In this document: piece by piece, positions 1 through 11,261 of the stretch
Numbering within the stretch: the stretch's first letter is position 1
Layout of the letters: the number at the start of each line of letters is the position of its first letter
From: Zasmidium citrigriseum
Taxonomy: Eukaryota > Ascomycota > Dothideomycetes > Mycosphaerellales > Mycosphaerellaceae
NCBI GenBank assembly: GCA_002786025.1
Contig: NHNW01000045.1
Coordinates: forward strand, 62,001 to 126,000
DNA length: 64,000 nt
Direction: 5' to 3'
The notes under the pieces: model-generated
Databases searched by the model: none
Told to the model about the DNA's origin: nothing
What the model saw: only the letters and a program-made list of their open reading frames with translations
Position numbers and translations under genes: made by a program

Positions 1-1073
1 TCCTCATGGGTCGAATGATGCTTTGTAGGAGAAGCTTCCGAGGGGGAAGATCCAAGGTCTTGCGGACGTAGTAGTTTGGGTTTCCGGTCTCCTTTCGAAG
101 TCGGGCGGCTTTCTTCTCGAGAATCACGGAAGCCAACGTCTCTTTCAAGACGAAGAAGCAGGCAATGGTGATCACACCACCCTGATCAACAGTCAATTGA
201 GTTGAACCGAGGAGCATCCTGAATAGGCGTTGACTTACAACAATGGTAATCAGCCAGAATACCCATCTCCATCCCGCACCTTGAGTGAGAAAGCCTCCAG
301 CTATTGGGCCCTACACCTGATTCAGTACAAAGTCTCATCAAAGAACGACGGACCAACTCACCACCACAGGCCCGAAGATAGGACCCATCGACCACAGAGC
401 CATGCACATGCCTCTCCTCTCAGGAGGTATCAAGTCCGCAATCGTTCCACTACCGATCGTAATCGCTCCAACTCCCGCAAAGCCAGCCAAGAATCGAAAT
501 GCAATGAGCATCGGCAGATTAACAGACACTGCATTCAAAATTGTGAAGATCACAAACAGAATGTTGCATATGTGATACACCGGAGAGCGACCAAGCAGTT
601 CGCTGGCAGGTGCTACAACAAGAGGACCAAAAGCGAAGCCGAGGACGTAGATCGACACCACGAATGTTGCGAGGATATTCGAGGAAGTATCGAAGTCCAT
701 CATCACATCCGGAACTCCTGGGGCAAACATCGAGGATGCCAGAGGCCTATAATCAGTAAAGTCAGCGTGATTGACAATAAGTGCGTTGCCTAAGGACCTA
801 CGTGAGAAATGTGACAAGCGACACCATGGCGATGATGGAGGCTTTCCGCCAAGTGTTCCAGTTCAGCGGGTTGGTAGGGTCATCGTTGCCGTCCCAAGTA
901 ACTTCGAACTCATCATGCTCCGCTGGGATTTCTTCCTTGGTTTCAGGTTGTACTACAACCTGAGCGTGGTCGAATCGTTCGTCTGAGTTGGTGTCGACAT
1001 CGCCTTGGGTCGTTTTGAGTATCTGGGCGTCTTCGGCAGCCTGATTTGACTTCTCCTGGTCTTGGTCCGCCAT
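1..1073 (-). CDS. MFS transporter (3' end outside window)
   Basis: This is a drug/H+ antiporter-type major facilitator, probably exporting the cluster product across the plasma membrane. Exons are 1073-802, 746-362, 310-239 and 181-1. The start is the only ATG in frame (MADQDQEKSN). A long hydrophilic acidic N-terminus carries the typical 'DPTNPLNWNTWRKA' segment just before the first membrane helix. Visible family motifs are 'ASELLGRSPVYH' (loop 2-3, motif A-like), the 'RFLAGFAGVGAI' helix, 'PPERRGMCMALW' and the motif-C-like 'GPIFGPVVGPIAGGFL', which spans an intron. About 303 residues lie inside the window, roughly the N-terminal half plus part of the central loop. It is divergent from the FAD monooxygenase at 2503. 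An export role comes from the family and position; the substrate is inferred. Confidence 0.88.
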
Positions 1074-2502
1074 TATTAGTCTGCAAGATAGTGTTCGATG
1101 GCTCAGATGAAAGTTTAGCTGACAGTTCAACTCTGGCGATCGATTGCGCTATCTTCGATTGCATCTTGCATCTTCTTAAAAAGATAAAGAATCGACTGGC
1201 GCTTGCCATCTCGGCTACGCAATTTGCCCTTCGGTCTCGCACATATCCGAGCATCGTAATCCAGATGCATTCTGCCGCGTAGTCTCTGTGCGGAGAAGCA
1301 CAATGTCGTTTAGCTACTTCGTCTTCCGTACACGAGGAGTATTGTAGGTGGCTTGGCAGGTGCGTCTTGGTGAAACATGCGACCAGCTAAGCCGCGCTAA
1401 AACTCGGTCGTACCGAATGCGACGAAGGAAGTGAATGCTGTGATACCGCAGATATACCTGCATGTGCTGCCGCCAGTTAGGGCTTCTCCAGATCTTCTTT
1501 CATAAAGTCGTCCTCGATCGACCATGAGCTCGGATTCTGGAACTTCGGCTGAAGCACCTGTGTCTTTCCTTGTGTAGAGACATCTCAGACGGGCCAAGTC
1601 GATCGTATTCGGTAAGAGCATTCCTATCGGCATTGCTGAACACAAAGATCTTTTCAATGTCCGAGTCTGTGGTGGTCAGAGCCGTTGTGGCAGTCGATGC
1701 CACATAGGATATTCTCGCTCTTTAGTGAACGGATCGTCTTGGTCCGCCGATGACCGACTGGGACGTCGAATAGAGATCCTGCGATGTCACTGACGTTGTG
1801 GTTTCGGTCCAGGACTCAAGCAGGAGATCCGAAAATGACCGTTTGGTCCAACTCATTCAACATACAAGCTGTCTGATATTGATATCTTGTCCAGTCAAGT
1901 CTGAAGAAGAGCAGGTGTGAGTAGACTGCACTGGAAAAATCACCTTTTATACCATCGCTGAGTCCTGCGAGTCGATAGTGCGCTCCATCACTCAGGACTG
2001 CGTTGAAGGCAACGTCCTCTTACTCAAAACTTTGACCTTCTTGCACAAGAGTTTGAGCTAGTGCATCGATACAAAGTCGTTATCCGTCAATGGCATCGAC
2101 TTCTCTGTCTGCGACATCACAATGTGGACTTGCTCGGAGTATATCGACCTGACGACCAATTCCTCCGAAAACGCCACATACGTCATAAAGTCGTACACAA
2201 TTAACCCGACAGGATGGCTGCAGTGCTGAATGGAGCAGCAGACGACGGAGCCAATTCCGGTTGCCATGCTCGCTCACTCCTCGTCATCAACCTTCTTTGT
2301 TGTTTTGGGTTGCAAAACGAGGGGCGGCGAAGGCTTGTCTGAACAAAGCCTTGCCAAGTTGCCAAGTTTTACACTCCAACGTCGAGCTCCTTCAGCATCA
2401 GCACAAAGTCTATCCCGACATCAAGAAGAGGCTTGCTCATGTGAATAACATCGCATGCCATGAGCATTTCTCGATCGTTGCATCTTCACTCGCTCTAGCA
2501 AC
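1074..2502. promoter_or_regulatory. Divergent intergenic region, MFS transporter / FAD monooxygenase
   Basis: This stretch separates two genes that start away from each other, so it should hold both promoters. No convincing coding region is visible. TTAACCCGA at 2201-2209 is one base from the TTAGCCCGA motif of the two divergent promoters at 14751-15111 and 39821-40186. No TCG-N5-CGA site of the aflatoxin AflR type was found by eye. Confidence 0.5.
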
Positions 2503-3863
2503 ATGGCGGGACGGCTGAGAGTGCTCGTGGTGGGAGCTTCCATTGCAGGCCCGGCAACGGCATACTGGCTTGCAAGAGCTGGAGCCCAAGTCACTGTCAT
2601 CGAGAGATTTCCTAGCATTAGGAAAGGCAAGGTCTTCGCTTTTGGTACAGAGAATCACCAGCTGATCAAAATATCAGGCGGCCAAGCCATCGACATTCGC
2701 GGGCCAGGCGTTACCGTTATGCGGCGTATACCAGGCATGGAAGAGCTCGTGAGAAGCAAGGCCGCAGGAGAAGAGGGTGTGAGCTTCGTGCGAGATGGTA
2801 TGTTACAGTCAAGCCCAGAAGCAAACCCCGTGGAATAGCAGAATTGATACTAACCAACAGTCTAGACGGACGGCCATATGGCGTTATTCGAGCTACAGGC
2901 GACCCGGAGCGCCAGTCTCTCATTTCAGAGTACGAAATCTTCCGTGGCGACTTATCAAACATCCTTCATGGCCTGACCAAAAAGTACGAGCAAGTCGAAT
3001 ACATCTTCAACGAACAGCTTTCCTCCATCCGGCAGGGAGCAGAAGACGGTCCTGTCGAGGTCGAATTCGTCAGCGGCAGACCTTCTTCCATCTTCGATCT
3101 CGTAGTAGCCGCAGACGGAGCGACATCTCGAACCCGTGCCATTGGCTTTGAATGCGGCGTACGACACCACATTCATCCCACCGACATCTGGGCTGCGTAC
3201 TTCTCTACCAAGAAAGACTTCGCAGACAACAGTAAAATCAGCAAGGGCTTCAGCGCTCCCGGCGGCCGTTTCGTAACCACTGGATCCAAGCTGTCCGAAG
3301 GCGGTCATGCTATGATGATGAGTCGAGGCAGCGGTGCAGCCTTCCGTCAAGCAGCAGAGCGAGGCGAAGAGCGAAAGTTCGTGGCAGAGCACTATCGTGA
3401 CGTGGGCTGGATCACCAATGATCTCATCCAAGAGATGAACGACGCCGAAGACTTCTACACCAGCGAGATCGTCCAAGTCAAAGTCCCACAACTCTCTAAA
3501 GGCCGCTTCGTACTCGTAGGTGATGCCGGGTACGCTACAGGACCTACAGGCTTTGGCACGAGTATCGCTCTTGCGGGGGCGTACATTCTCGCTGGAGAGC
3601 TCAAGAAGCATGGCGGTGATGTGAAGGCGGGTCTGGAGGCGTACGAGACGCAAATGCGGCCCTTGATCAAGGAGATGCAAAAGATTCCGCCTTTTGTTGA
3701 TAACATCATGGCGCCGTATTCGGCGTGGGGTATCTGGATTCGGAACAATCTGTTTGCGCTGGTGGCGTGGAGTGGGATTGCGGAGTTTTTGCAGAGGTGG
3801 CTCGGCGGGGCGTTTGCAGACTCCAGCGAGTATCCGCTGCCAGAGTATGAGTGGGAGGAGTGA
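2503..3863 (+). CDS. FAD-dependent monooxygenase (TetX / salicylate-hydroxylase-like)
   Basis: This is a class A flavoprotein monooxygenase of about 430 residues, probably hydroxylating or oxidatively rearranging an aromatic polyketide with FAD and NAD(P)H. Exons are 2503-2797 and 2866-3863; the splice restores the sequence 'RDDGRPYGVIR'. The N-terminal Rossmann motif 'VVGASIAGPATAYWLARAG' binds FAD, 'VVAADGATSRTR' is the DG motif and 'FVLVGDAGYATGPTGFGTSIA' is the GD motif that contacts the FAD ribityl chain. The C-terminus ('WGIWIRNNLFALVAW') is hydrophobic and might touch membranes. It lies between the MFS gene and the reducing PKS and is read towards the PKS 3' end, so the two genes converge. 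The substrate cannot be read from the sequence. Confidence 0.85.
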
Positions 3864-4053
3864 GGGCGCCGAGGTGGGCACTTTCAGTCAGGCATAAGAT
3901 CCTTCAGTAGCTGAACCGTTCGACTCTGTAATGGCGTCGATTGTTTGATGAGATACAGTTCAGTAATGAAAGATAGTAAGCGAAAGGCAGATGAATCTCA
4001 CGACGCCGTCTATCCCAGCTGACCTTCTCCCACCAAACCTAAATGTATCTTGC

Positions 4054-7000
4054 TTAACCCGTCTCCTTCTGTGAGACGCCAATCTTGCTCCCCACAACGT
4101 CCTCGACGAGATCTGCCACGGAATCTCCACCCAAAATCTTCATCACTGCCACAGAAGCACCAAGTTCTTGCTCAAACCAGTTCCGAATTTCTACAGCCAC
4201 GAGCGAGTCAACACCCATGTCCACCATTGGCGTGGTGGTGCTCAAGTCTCCATCGATCATGAGGTTGTCCTTGAGCTTGGTAGTGAAGGCGGCTAGAGGC
4301 ATGTCAGTATGTCGTATTGATGGCATAGAGATCGTTGGGGGCTTACTTGTAAGAACGCCTGCCATCTCGTCACGGTCAACGCAGTCTCCCAGCTGCTTTG
4401 CTAGGGAGACTGGGCCATTCGTTGAGCCACCAGCCTTCTGTTGACTCTTGTTGTTCTGGAGAAAGTACGAGAAACGCGGACCGTCTCCATCACATGCTTT
4501 GATCCCAGAAATGATCGTGGAATCACCGCTGGAGTCCGATCGACTAGCGGCGAAGGCCTCTGCGGCAATGTGGTGGAGATCAGGCTCAGAAATGACAGGG
4601 GCCGAGCGGTCTACTGGACGAGTGTTGCCAATTCCCACGACGTGTGGGATGTAAACAGCGGTTGCAGCTAGACCGCGAGCTCGTCGGCGACGAACAAGGG
4701 CTTCTCCGACTTGGGCTGCTTGAGCGGATCTGTGTTCTTGTCATTAGCCTGCTTCTGTTCAAGTTAGTGGGCCCAAAGACTTACCCAATATTTGAAACTT
4801 TGCCTTGGATGCAAGAAAGAGGCGAGAAGACCATGAAGCATTCCAGTGCCCGCTCGGAGAACAGCCTTGTGAGGTTGATCAGACTTGAGATAAAGGCCTG
4901 TGCATTATCGAAGAAGCCCGTTCGGTGGATGCTGTCTTCCATATGAGATCCCTCGAGCGGCGAGGAGGCCGTGATCACACCGCCGATGGGAGCCATCGAC
5001 TTCTGTATGATGTTGTACATTCGCATCAAGTCGTCTCCGTCAAAGACGTCTCCAGAAATGCACTTGATAGCGACACCTTGGCGATGGAATTTACCAGCCC
5101 ACGGACAGTCGACCAGACTGGTATCTTGGCTGTCATCCGTGAGCACGATGCTCCGTGCGCCTTTCGAGACCATGAATTCGCAGAGACTCTTGCCAAGGGC
5201 AGTACCGAAGCCTACGAGCCAATATGTCCTGTCAGCACGGAAAAAGTTCTCTTTGGACTGAAAGGGCTCAATCTGGACGGGCACTGTCATATCCGCGGAC
5301 CAGTCGATCATGCTCCAGAGATCGGCGTCTTGGGAAGTATTCAAATGTTGAGTGATAGAGACTGAAGAAACGAGAGAATCTTCTGCAAGAATGTGTGTGC
5401 TCTCAGCTCTGACAAAGGCGTTGGCGTCCTTCAAAAGATTGACGATGGCCGCCGAGTCGTGGGTTCCAGCCCCGAGAGTGGCTTTCCGAGTGAGTAGATC
5501 TGAGATGTGAAGCCTGGCGCACGTAGATGGCAAGCTTTGAGCGATACGACTCCTGAGCTCACTCGTTTCAGAGTTCCGTGACCCGCCGTCAGCGAGGTCG
5601 ATTAACATGTCTGCGTGTTTCGGCAGGATGGCCTTGATGGTTCGAATGGGTGTGAATGGATTCACCTGAGTCCAACCGCCGAGGGTCTCTTGGGCTTCGC
5701 CAGGAGTGACCATGACAGTCTTGACACCATTTGCTCTGAGCTTGCGAGCCATCACAGAAGCCAGCTCTCTGTCTTCGTCGCAAAATATCACACTGGATCT
5801 GGAAGCCCCAAGCTCCAAGGCTTTAGCGCTGAGCAGATACGCCACGATGGCGGTCAGATATTGCGGGCCGGCCATACCACAATCCACTGGAACGCTCCAC
5901 GTGTAAGGCAAAGGCATCTGCGATGCCAAGCTTTTCGATGCGCTGAGTATCTTCTCGCCCGTAGAATAGTCTACGCCGAGACTGAGGAAGATATTGCCAG
6001 CCGGGGTTGAGACCGCAGCAAGGGTTGAGCACTCAACATTTACGCATCGTTCGTCCGCAGCAAGAGCCTGAGAGTCTTTCTGCGGTTCATGCACAGCGTA
6101 CTGCGCATTGTCTTCTTCTTGCCACCGAAGCTCGACGACATTCTGATGAAGCGCGACATCTCTAGTGACTGTACGTCTGGTAGCATTGTAGCGCTCATTT
6201 GCTTCACTGGACGGCACGACACGCGGGATCAAGACTTGCTCATCCCGAACGCGAATCTCTGGCTCGATCGTCAATTGCGTGTGTCCAGAACTTTCCGGAT
6301 CTGGTTCTTTGGTCATTTCCAGGCGTAGGAGGCTTTGCTTGACCAGTTCGAAGTCAACCTGATCAATCGATTCGAAATCAATCACTTGGATACGTGTCTC
6401 GGACTGTTGCCACCGGCGAGAACGCAAGATACCCAACGTTTGGGCACCGTCTGTGTTATCGCGATCAGCTCCCCAGGTAATCCAAAGAACGTTAGTGCAT
6501 GATTTCAAGACCTGTTCCAGCTTCTCAAAGCCTTCGGATGAGATGCTCGCCCAGAAGGGGCCATCTAGCTCCACAAGGCTGAGGAGTGTAGCATCAGAGG
6601 TGATCTGTTCGGGAATCAGGTCTTTGAACCTGGCCACGAATGCAACGTTGCGGTATCTCTCGCTCATCGCCGAAAGCATTTGGCTGGCTATGGGGCCAGA
6701 AGGGCCACGATTGCCGCCAACGAGGAGCAAGTCATTGCCAAAAGCTGGCACAACGCTGGCCAAAGCGGATTCTAGATTCGTCACCTCATTTTCCGCCGAG
6801 CTTTGCAGGTTCCAGATAGTGTGCGCATACAGCTCTCGATCGTCGGACGACGTGAACGGCGAGAAAGGCACGAATTGTGCACTTTCGACGGAGATTGACG
6901 GGTACTCATCTTTGGACTGATAGATCTCCACGTCACCTATGATTTTCCCGGGCGAATCATCTGTGACTGAGCAATCAAAAGATAGTTCAGAGTCAGTTTC

Positions 7001-10000
7001 TTGTCGGCAGAGGTGGGGAATGAGCACGATTTTCGAGATCCGAGATGGTGCGTGGAGTGAGGACAGTCGACCATCGCCAGGAGCACTATACGCGGCAAGC
7101 AAGCCTTGCAAAGCAGCGTCGAGCATCCCTGGATGGAAGAGAAGAGTAGTGTGAGCGTTGGCCTGCGACGGGCAAGTGAGAATGCCACTTGAGCAGCCAA
7201 GTCTTCGATTCAACGACTGAATGCTGCGGAAGGTCGACCCGTAACCGTAGCCGATATTTCCGAGCTCGTCGTAGAAATCGTCAACGTCGACAGTATTCAT
7301 ATTGTCGGATTGTAAGGGCCTCGCTGGAAACACGTTGGGTTGGCTGCGACCGAAAAGCAGCTTTACAGAGCCAGTGGCGTTCAATGCCAGCTGCGTCGAG
7401 TCTCTGCTGGTGGTCGAGCAGCAAGTCCAAGAGGCAGTAAGCGTCTCGGAGTTGTGCTGAATGTTGGTCAACGAGACAAAGATTTCAGTCCCAAACTTGT
7501 CGTCGATAGCAATGCCCTTCCGAATGTGCAGATCGTTCATCTCCACTGCTCGCACCGACCTCTCGCCTGCAAGTTCCATGGCTGCTTCCATCCCCAGGCA
7601 CAAGTATCCAGTGACAGGGAACACCAATTGTCCTTGCAGCGCGTGATCAGCCAACCACGGAACCTCTTTTGGAACGAGGGTATTCCGCCAACAATAATCG
7701 TCCGTGCTTCCGGAAGGCTCGCGGGTGCCCAAGAGGTCATGAAAGCGGCCAGGCTGTTCTCTCGCCAGCCTTGCAACCCTTGACTCGCTCCAGAGAACAC
7801 GGTCGTGGTCCCATGGGTACGTAGGAAGGTCATGAACAGTCTCCAGGGGGCCTGTGAGCCCATACAGCGCCCTGTGGAGACCTTCGAAATTCACGGCTGA
7901 CTCTCCTGCAATGGCCCAAAGCTCACCGAGCGCTCTGCTGAACATTGCAACATCGTCTTTGCCTCTCGAGAGACATCCGACGTATGTCAGAACTGGTTGC
8001 GTCGTGACGCTCTGGTGAACTTCGCACGCAGGTCCCTTCAATGCCGGATGTGCTCCAATCTCAACAGCGAGCTCGAATGGACCTTGGGAAGCAATGGCTG
8101 CCTCTATGGCTTGCGAGAACAGTACAGGACTATTCAAGTTGTCGTTCCAGTACGATCCGGCGAGCCCAAAATTAGCTGCGATGACCTCTCCGTTGTAGAC
8201 GGAGGAGAACCACTTTGGAGAACCTGCAGGCGGGCTCTGGAGAGTAATGCCACAAGCCGAAAGACTTTTCAGGAAAGGCCCTGAGGCCCGCAACATGTGT
8301 CGGCTATGATAGGCCTTGTCGACACGGAGAACACGGGCGAATGTATTCGCCTCATCGAGCAGAGACTTGACCTCCAGGATGGCATCCTCGTCACCAGAAA
8401 GCGTAACGCTTGTGCCGGAATTGGATGCTGCCACAGAGACTCGGCCCGCAAAGACTTCGCGAGCACACAGCTCTTCCGCGTCCACCACCGACATTCCAAC
8501 GGCAAGCATGGCGCCTGGCTGGCCGTTGTCACTGCCGGCAAGTTTGGAGTGCAAGCCACGATAGTAGGCAATACGTATAGCGTCTTTGCGGCTGAGAAAG
8601 CCAGCAGCATGGGCAGCCGCTAGTTCTCCTGAGCTGTGGCCCACGAGTGCACGAAACCGAACGCCAGCATGCTGTAGGAGGTCGATCAAGATGAGCTGGA
8701 CGGCACAAGTCAAAGGCTGGGCAATGGTCGCTTCGCTCACGCGGCTGACCGTCTTGTCTGCCAAGAGTTCCTCTAAGATCGACCAGTCAGGGCGATCCGC
8801 TTCTGGAAGAGTTCTCAAAGACTCGTCCAGCTCTGCGATGACGCTGCGTACGTATGATGACGCCCTTACGAGAGCGGCCCCCATTTGTGGCCAATGCGCC
8901 CCTTGGCCAGTTAACACTCCTAGGAGAGGTCCGTTGGTGGACTGCGTATGGCGAGTTGTAATTTTGCTGATGTTGCCTGCAAGCAGTGCGTGCATCTCGG
9001 TCTGGATAGCAGTGTAGTTGCCGGCACCAACGATCATACGGAAGGCATGCGATGATTTGCGGCATGCTAAGGTGTACGCCAGCTTTGAGAGATCGACATC
9101 CGGTGTGCAATCCAGAAACTTCTGGTAGCGTTGTAAGAGCTCTCGGAGTGACTTCTCAGACGCAGCTGAGAACAGCAGTGGAAGTAGGCATCCGCTCTGA
9201 TCAAGTTGATCAGCATTTTGAGAGAAATCTTCAAAGCTCTCCAATATGACATGACTGTTTGTGCCACCGAATCCTGTATCATACTGTCAGCCTAGTTTGT
9301 CGAAGCTCGAGATCTGAATATACCAAAGCTATTCACGCTGGCCCGCCGGGTTTGTCCTTGAGCGACCTCGGGCCAAGGCTGCGCTTCCGTGACCAGATTC
9401 AGATTCTTGTAGAACGGCTTTATGCTGGGGTTCAAGGTCTTGAATTGAAGATTTCGAGGTATGATGCCATGCCTCATGGCCAACGACGCTTTCAGAATAC
9501 CAGCGATACCCGCAGTTGCCTCGGTGTGACCGATAACGGTCTTTATGCCTCCTACATGAAGCTTGTCATCCGAGGCTTGTGAGTGGTTTGGAAAGAAGAC
9601 TGAGTGCAACGCTTCAGCTTCTTGAGGATCACCAGCAGCAGTTCCTGTTCCGTGCGCTTCGAAATACTGACAGCGCTCCAGTGGATTGCTTGGATCAAGG
9701 CCGGCTCTGGCAAACGTCTCGCGGATGAGGTTAGCTTGAGCCGTAGCAGAGGGCATTGTAATGCCTTTCGTTCGTCCATCTTGATTAACGCCGACCTCAC
9801 GGATCACACATTCGATATGATCTCCATCAGCCACAGCGTCGCTCAAGCGCTTCAAAATGAGTGAAGCGACACCCTCGGCACGTACATAGCCGTCGCCGTT
9901 TGCGTCCCACATTTGGCAGCGGCCGGTCGGGGAAAGCATGTGCATGTTGCTGTAGGCGATGAACCCCAAGGGGCTCAGAAGAAGATTGGTGCCGGCCGCC

Positions 10001-10670
10001 ACTGCTACTTTCGAGCGGCCTTGTCGTAGAGCCTGAGCTGCGAGGTCCACAGCAACCATGCTCGATGAACATGCTGTATCCACTGTCATGCAAGGGCCGT
10101 GCCAGTCAAAGAAGTACGACAATCGCGCGGATGCATTGCAAGCGGCCGCACCCGTAGAGTTGTATGTTGGAACGTTGTTCAGGTCTTGGGCGGCCTGTGC
10201 GAAATGGTCATATGACTGCTTAGTTGTCAGAGATGAAAGTTTCAATAACTATGAGACAGAAATCCACTTACTGTCGTCCCAACGTAGACCGCAGTATCAG
10301 AGCCTCGTAGCTGCGGTAGACGCATACCCCCAGCCTCGAGGGCTTCATAGACTGTCTCCATCAGTAGGCGGTGTTGAGGGTCAATTGCCGCAGCCTCATT
10401 GGGCTGGATACCGAAGAATCTAGCGTCGAAATGCCGGACATCCTGATCGAGAAGATAGGCTTCTTGGGCATTGAGCGTGCCGTGGTGCGAGCTGTCGGGG
10501 TGGTAGTATCGCTCAAGATTGAACCTTTTGTTGAGACTCTGTGGCTTGAGCTCAGAGGACTGAATAAGGAGAGACCATAGCTGAGAGGGAGAGTTTGCTC
10601 CTCCAGGCAATCGGCATCCAATGCCGACAATGGCGATGGGCTCAGGGCGAGGGCGAGGTGGAGGAGACAT
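4054..10670 (-). CDS. Reducing polyketide synthase KS-AT-DH-(no ER)-degenerate KR-ACP
   Basis: This is an iterative type I PKS of about 2133 residues. Exons are 10670-10272, 10215-9324, 9273-4785, 4729-4347 and 4292-4054. The last intron is 54 nt and in frame, so it is easily missed; it is supported by a CTGAC branch site. KS: 'VDTACSSSM' with Cys182, 'EAHGTGT' and 'GHTEATAG'. AT: 'GHSSGELAA' with Ser644. DH: '[10 protein letters not shown]' with His974 and 'MLDAALQG' with Asp1149. No C-methyltransferase motif is seen. The stretch at about 1440-1700 has lost any ER NADPH motif. The KR-like region has a poor nucleotide motif ('[13 protein letters not shown]') and, where the SNY active site should be, reads 'SNIGSAQAA', so the catalytic Tyr is missing. 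ACP: '[12 protein letters not shown]' with Ser2084. There is no release domain. Its KS is LovB-like in style. The product is unknown. Confidence 0.9.
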
Positions 10671-11261
10671 GCTGGGTCGACTCCATACACGTGGCGATCA
10701 AGGACGGTCCGCGTAGTACATTGTGAGAGACTAATACTGGCGAGGCAGCCCAGCCTTGGAAGCCGCCCGGCATATACATGAGAGCCTCGGGCATGGTAAA
10801 TGTGCGTGGCCGCGTGGCAAAGACGAGCGGTGCAATGAGCGTCTCGTGGGCCAGAACGTATTGCGTCAGTGTTGGTAGTTGCCAATACTCCGAATGAAGT
10901 TGCCTTCAGGTTGTCGATTGATGGGTTTGATGGTGATGTGAGCAGGAGAAGGAGAAGGATTCATTCACCTCGAGCGAGGTGGAGTTCTCCGAGTGGATCC
11001 CGGGTCAAAGCGCCAACCAATCACACGAGATGCGCTAATTTCAGGGGTTTTTCGGATCAAATGTCGGAAGGTTCGCAGTTTCTTGATGCAACTCACTCGG
11101 AACACCTTGCAGTCTGAAGCCAGCATCGCAGCCATGGACGAGACGGCTGTGTATCTTGACCGCCGAGATGTAGAACTCGGACTACATTACTGCGTCTTAG
11201 GACTTGGCCAAGCCCAAGACCGTATCATTGACTATCGCACTCACCTTACGCTCACTATCGC
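10671..11261. promoter_or_regulatory. Divergent promoter, reducing PKS / phenol-hydroxylase-type monooxygenase
   Basis: The region between two outward-facing starts contains a perfect 7+2+7 inverted repeat, CACCTCGAGCGAGGTG, at 10966-10981. This is the kind of site a dimeric zinc-cluster regulator could bind. No ORF here is credible as a gene. Confidence 0.5.

Noticed and set aside
1397..1703. Overlapping minus-strand ORFs of 67-86 codons upstream of the MFS gene
   Set aside because: Only one starts with ATG (1703). Joining the two frames would need an arbitrary splice, and no family pattern appears.
2955..3881. 308-codon minus-strand ORF opposite the first FAD monooxygenase
   Set aside because: Shadow of a conserved flavoprotein; no domain features.
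4925..9017. Several plus-strand ORFs of 80-155 codons opposite the reducing PKS
   Set aside because: They lie antisense to conserved PKS domains and have low-complexity, Arg/Ser-rich translations typical of shadows.
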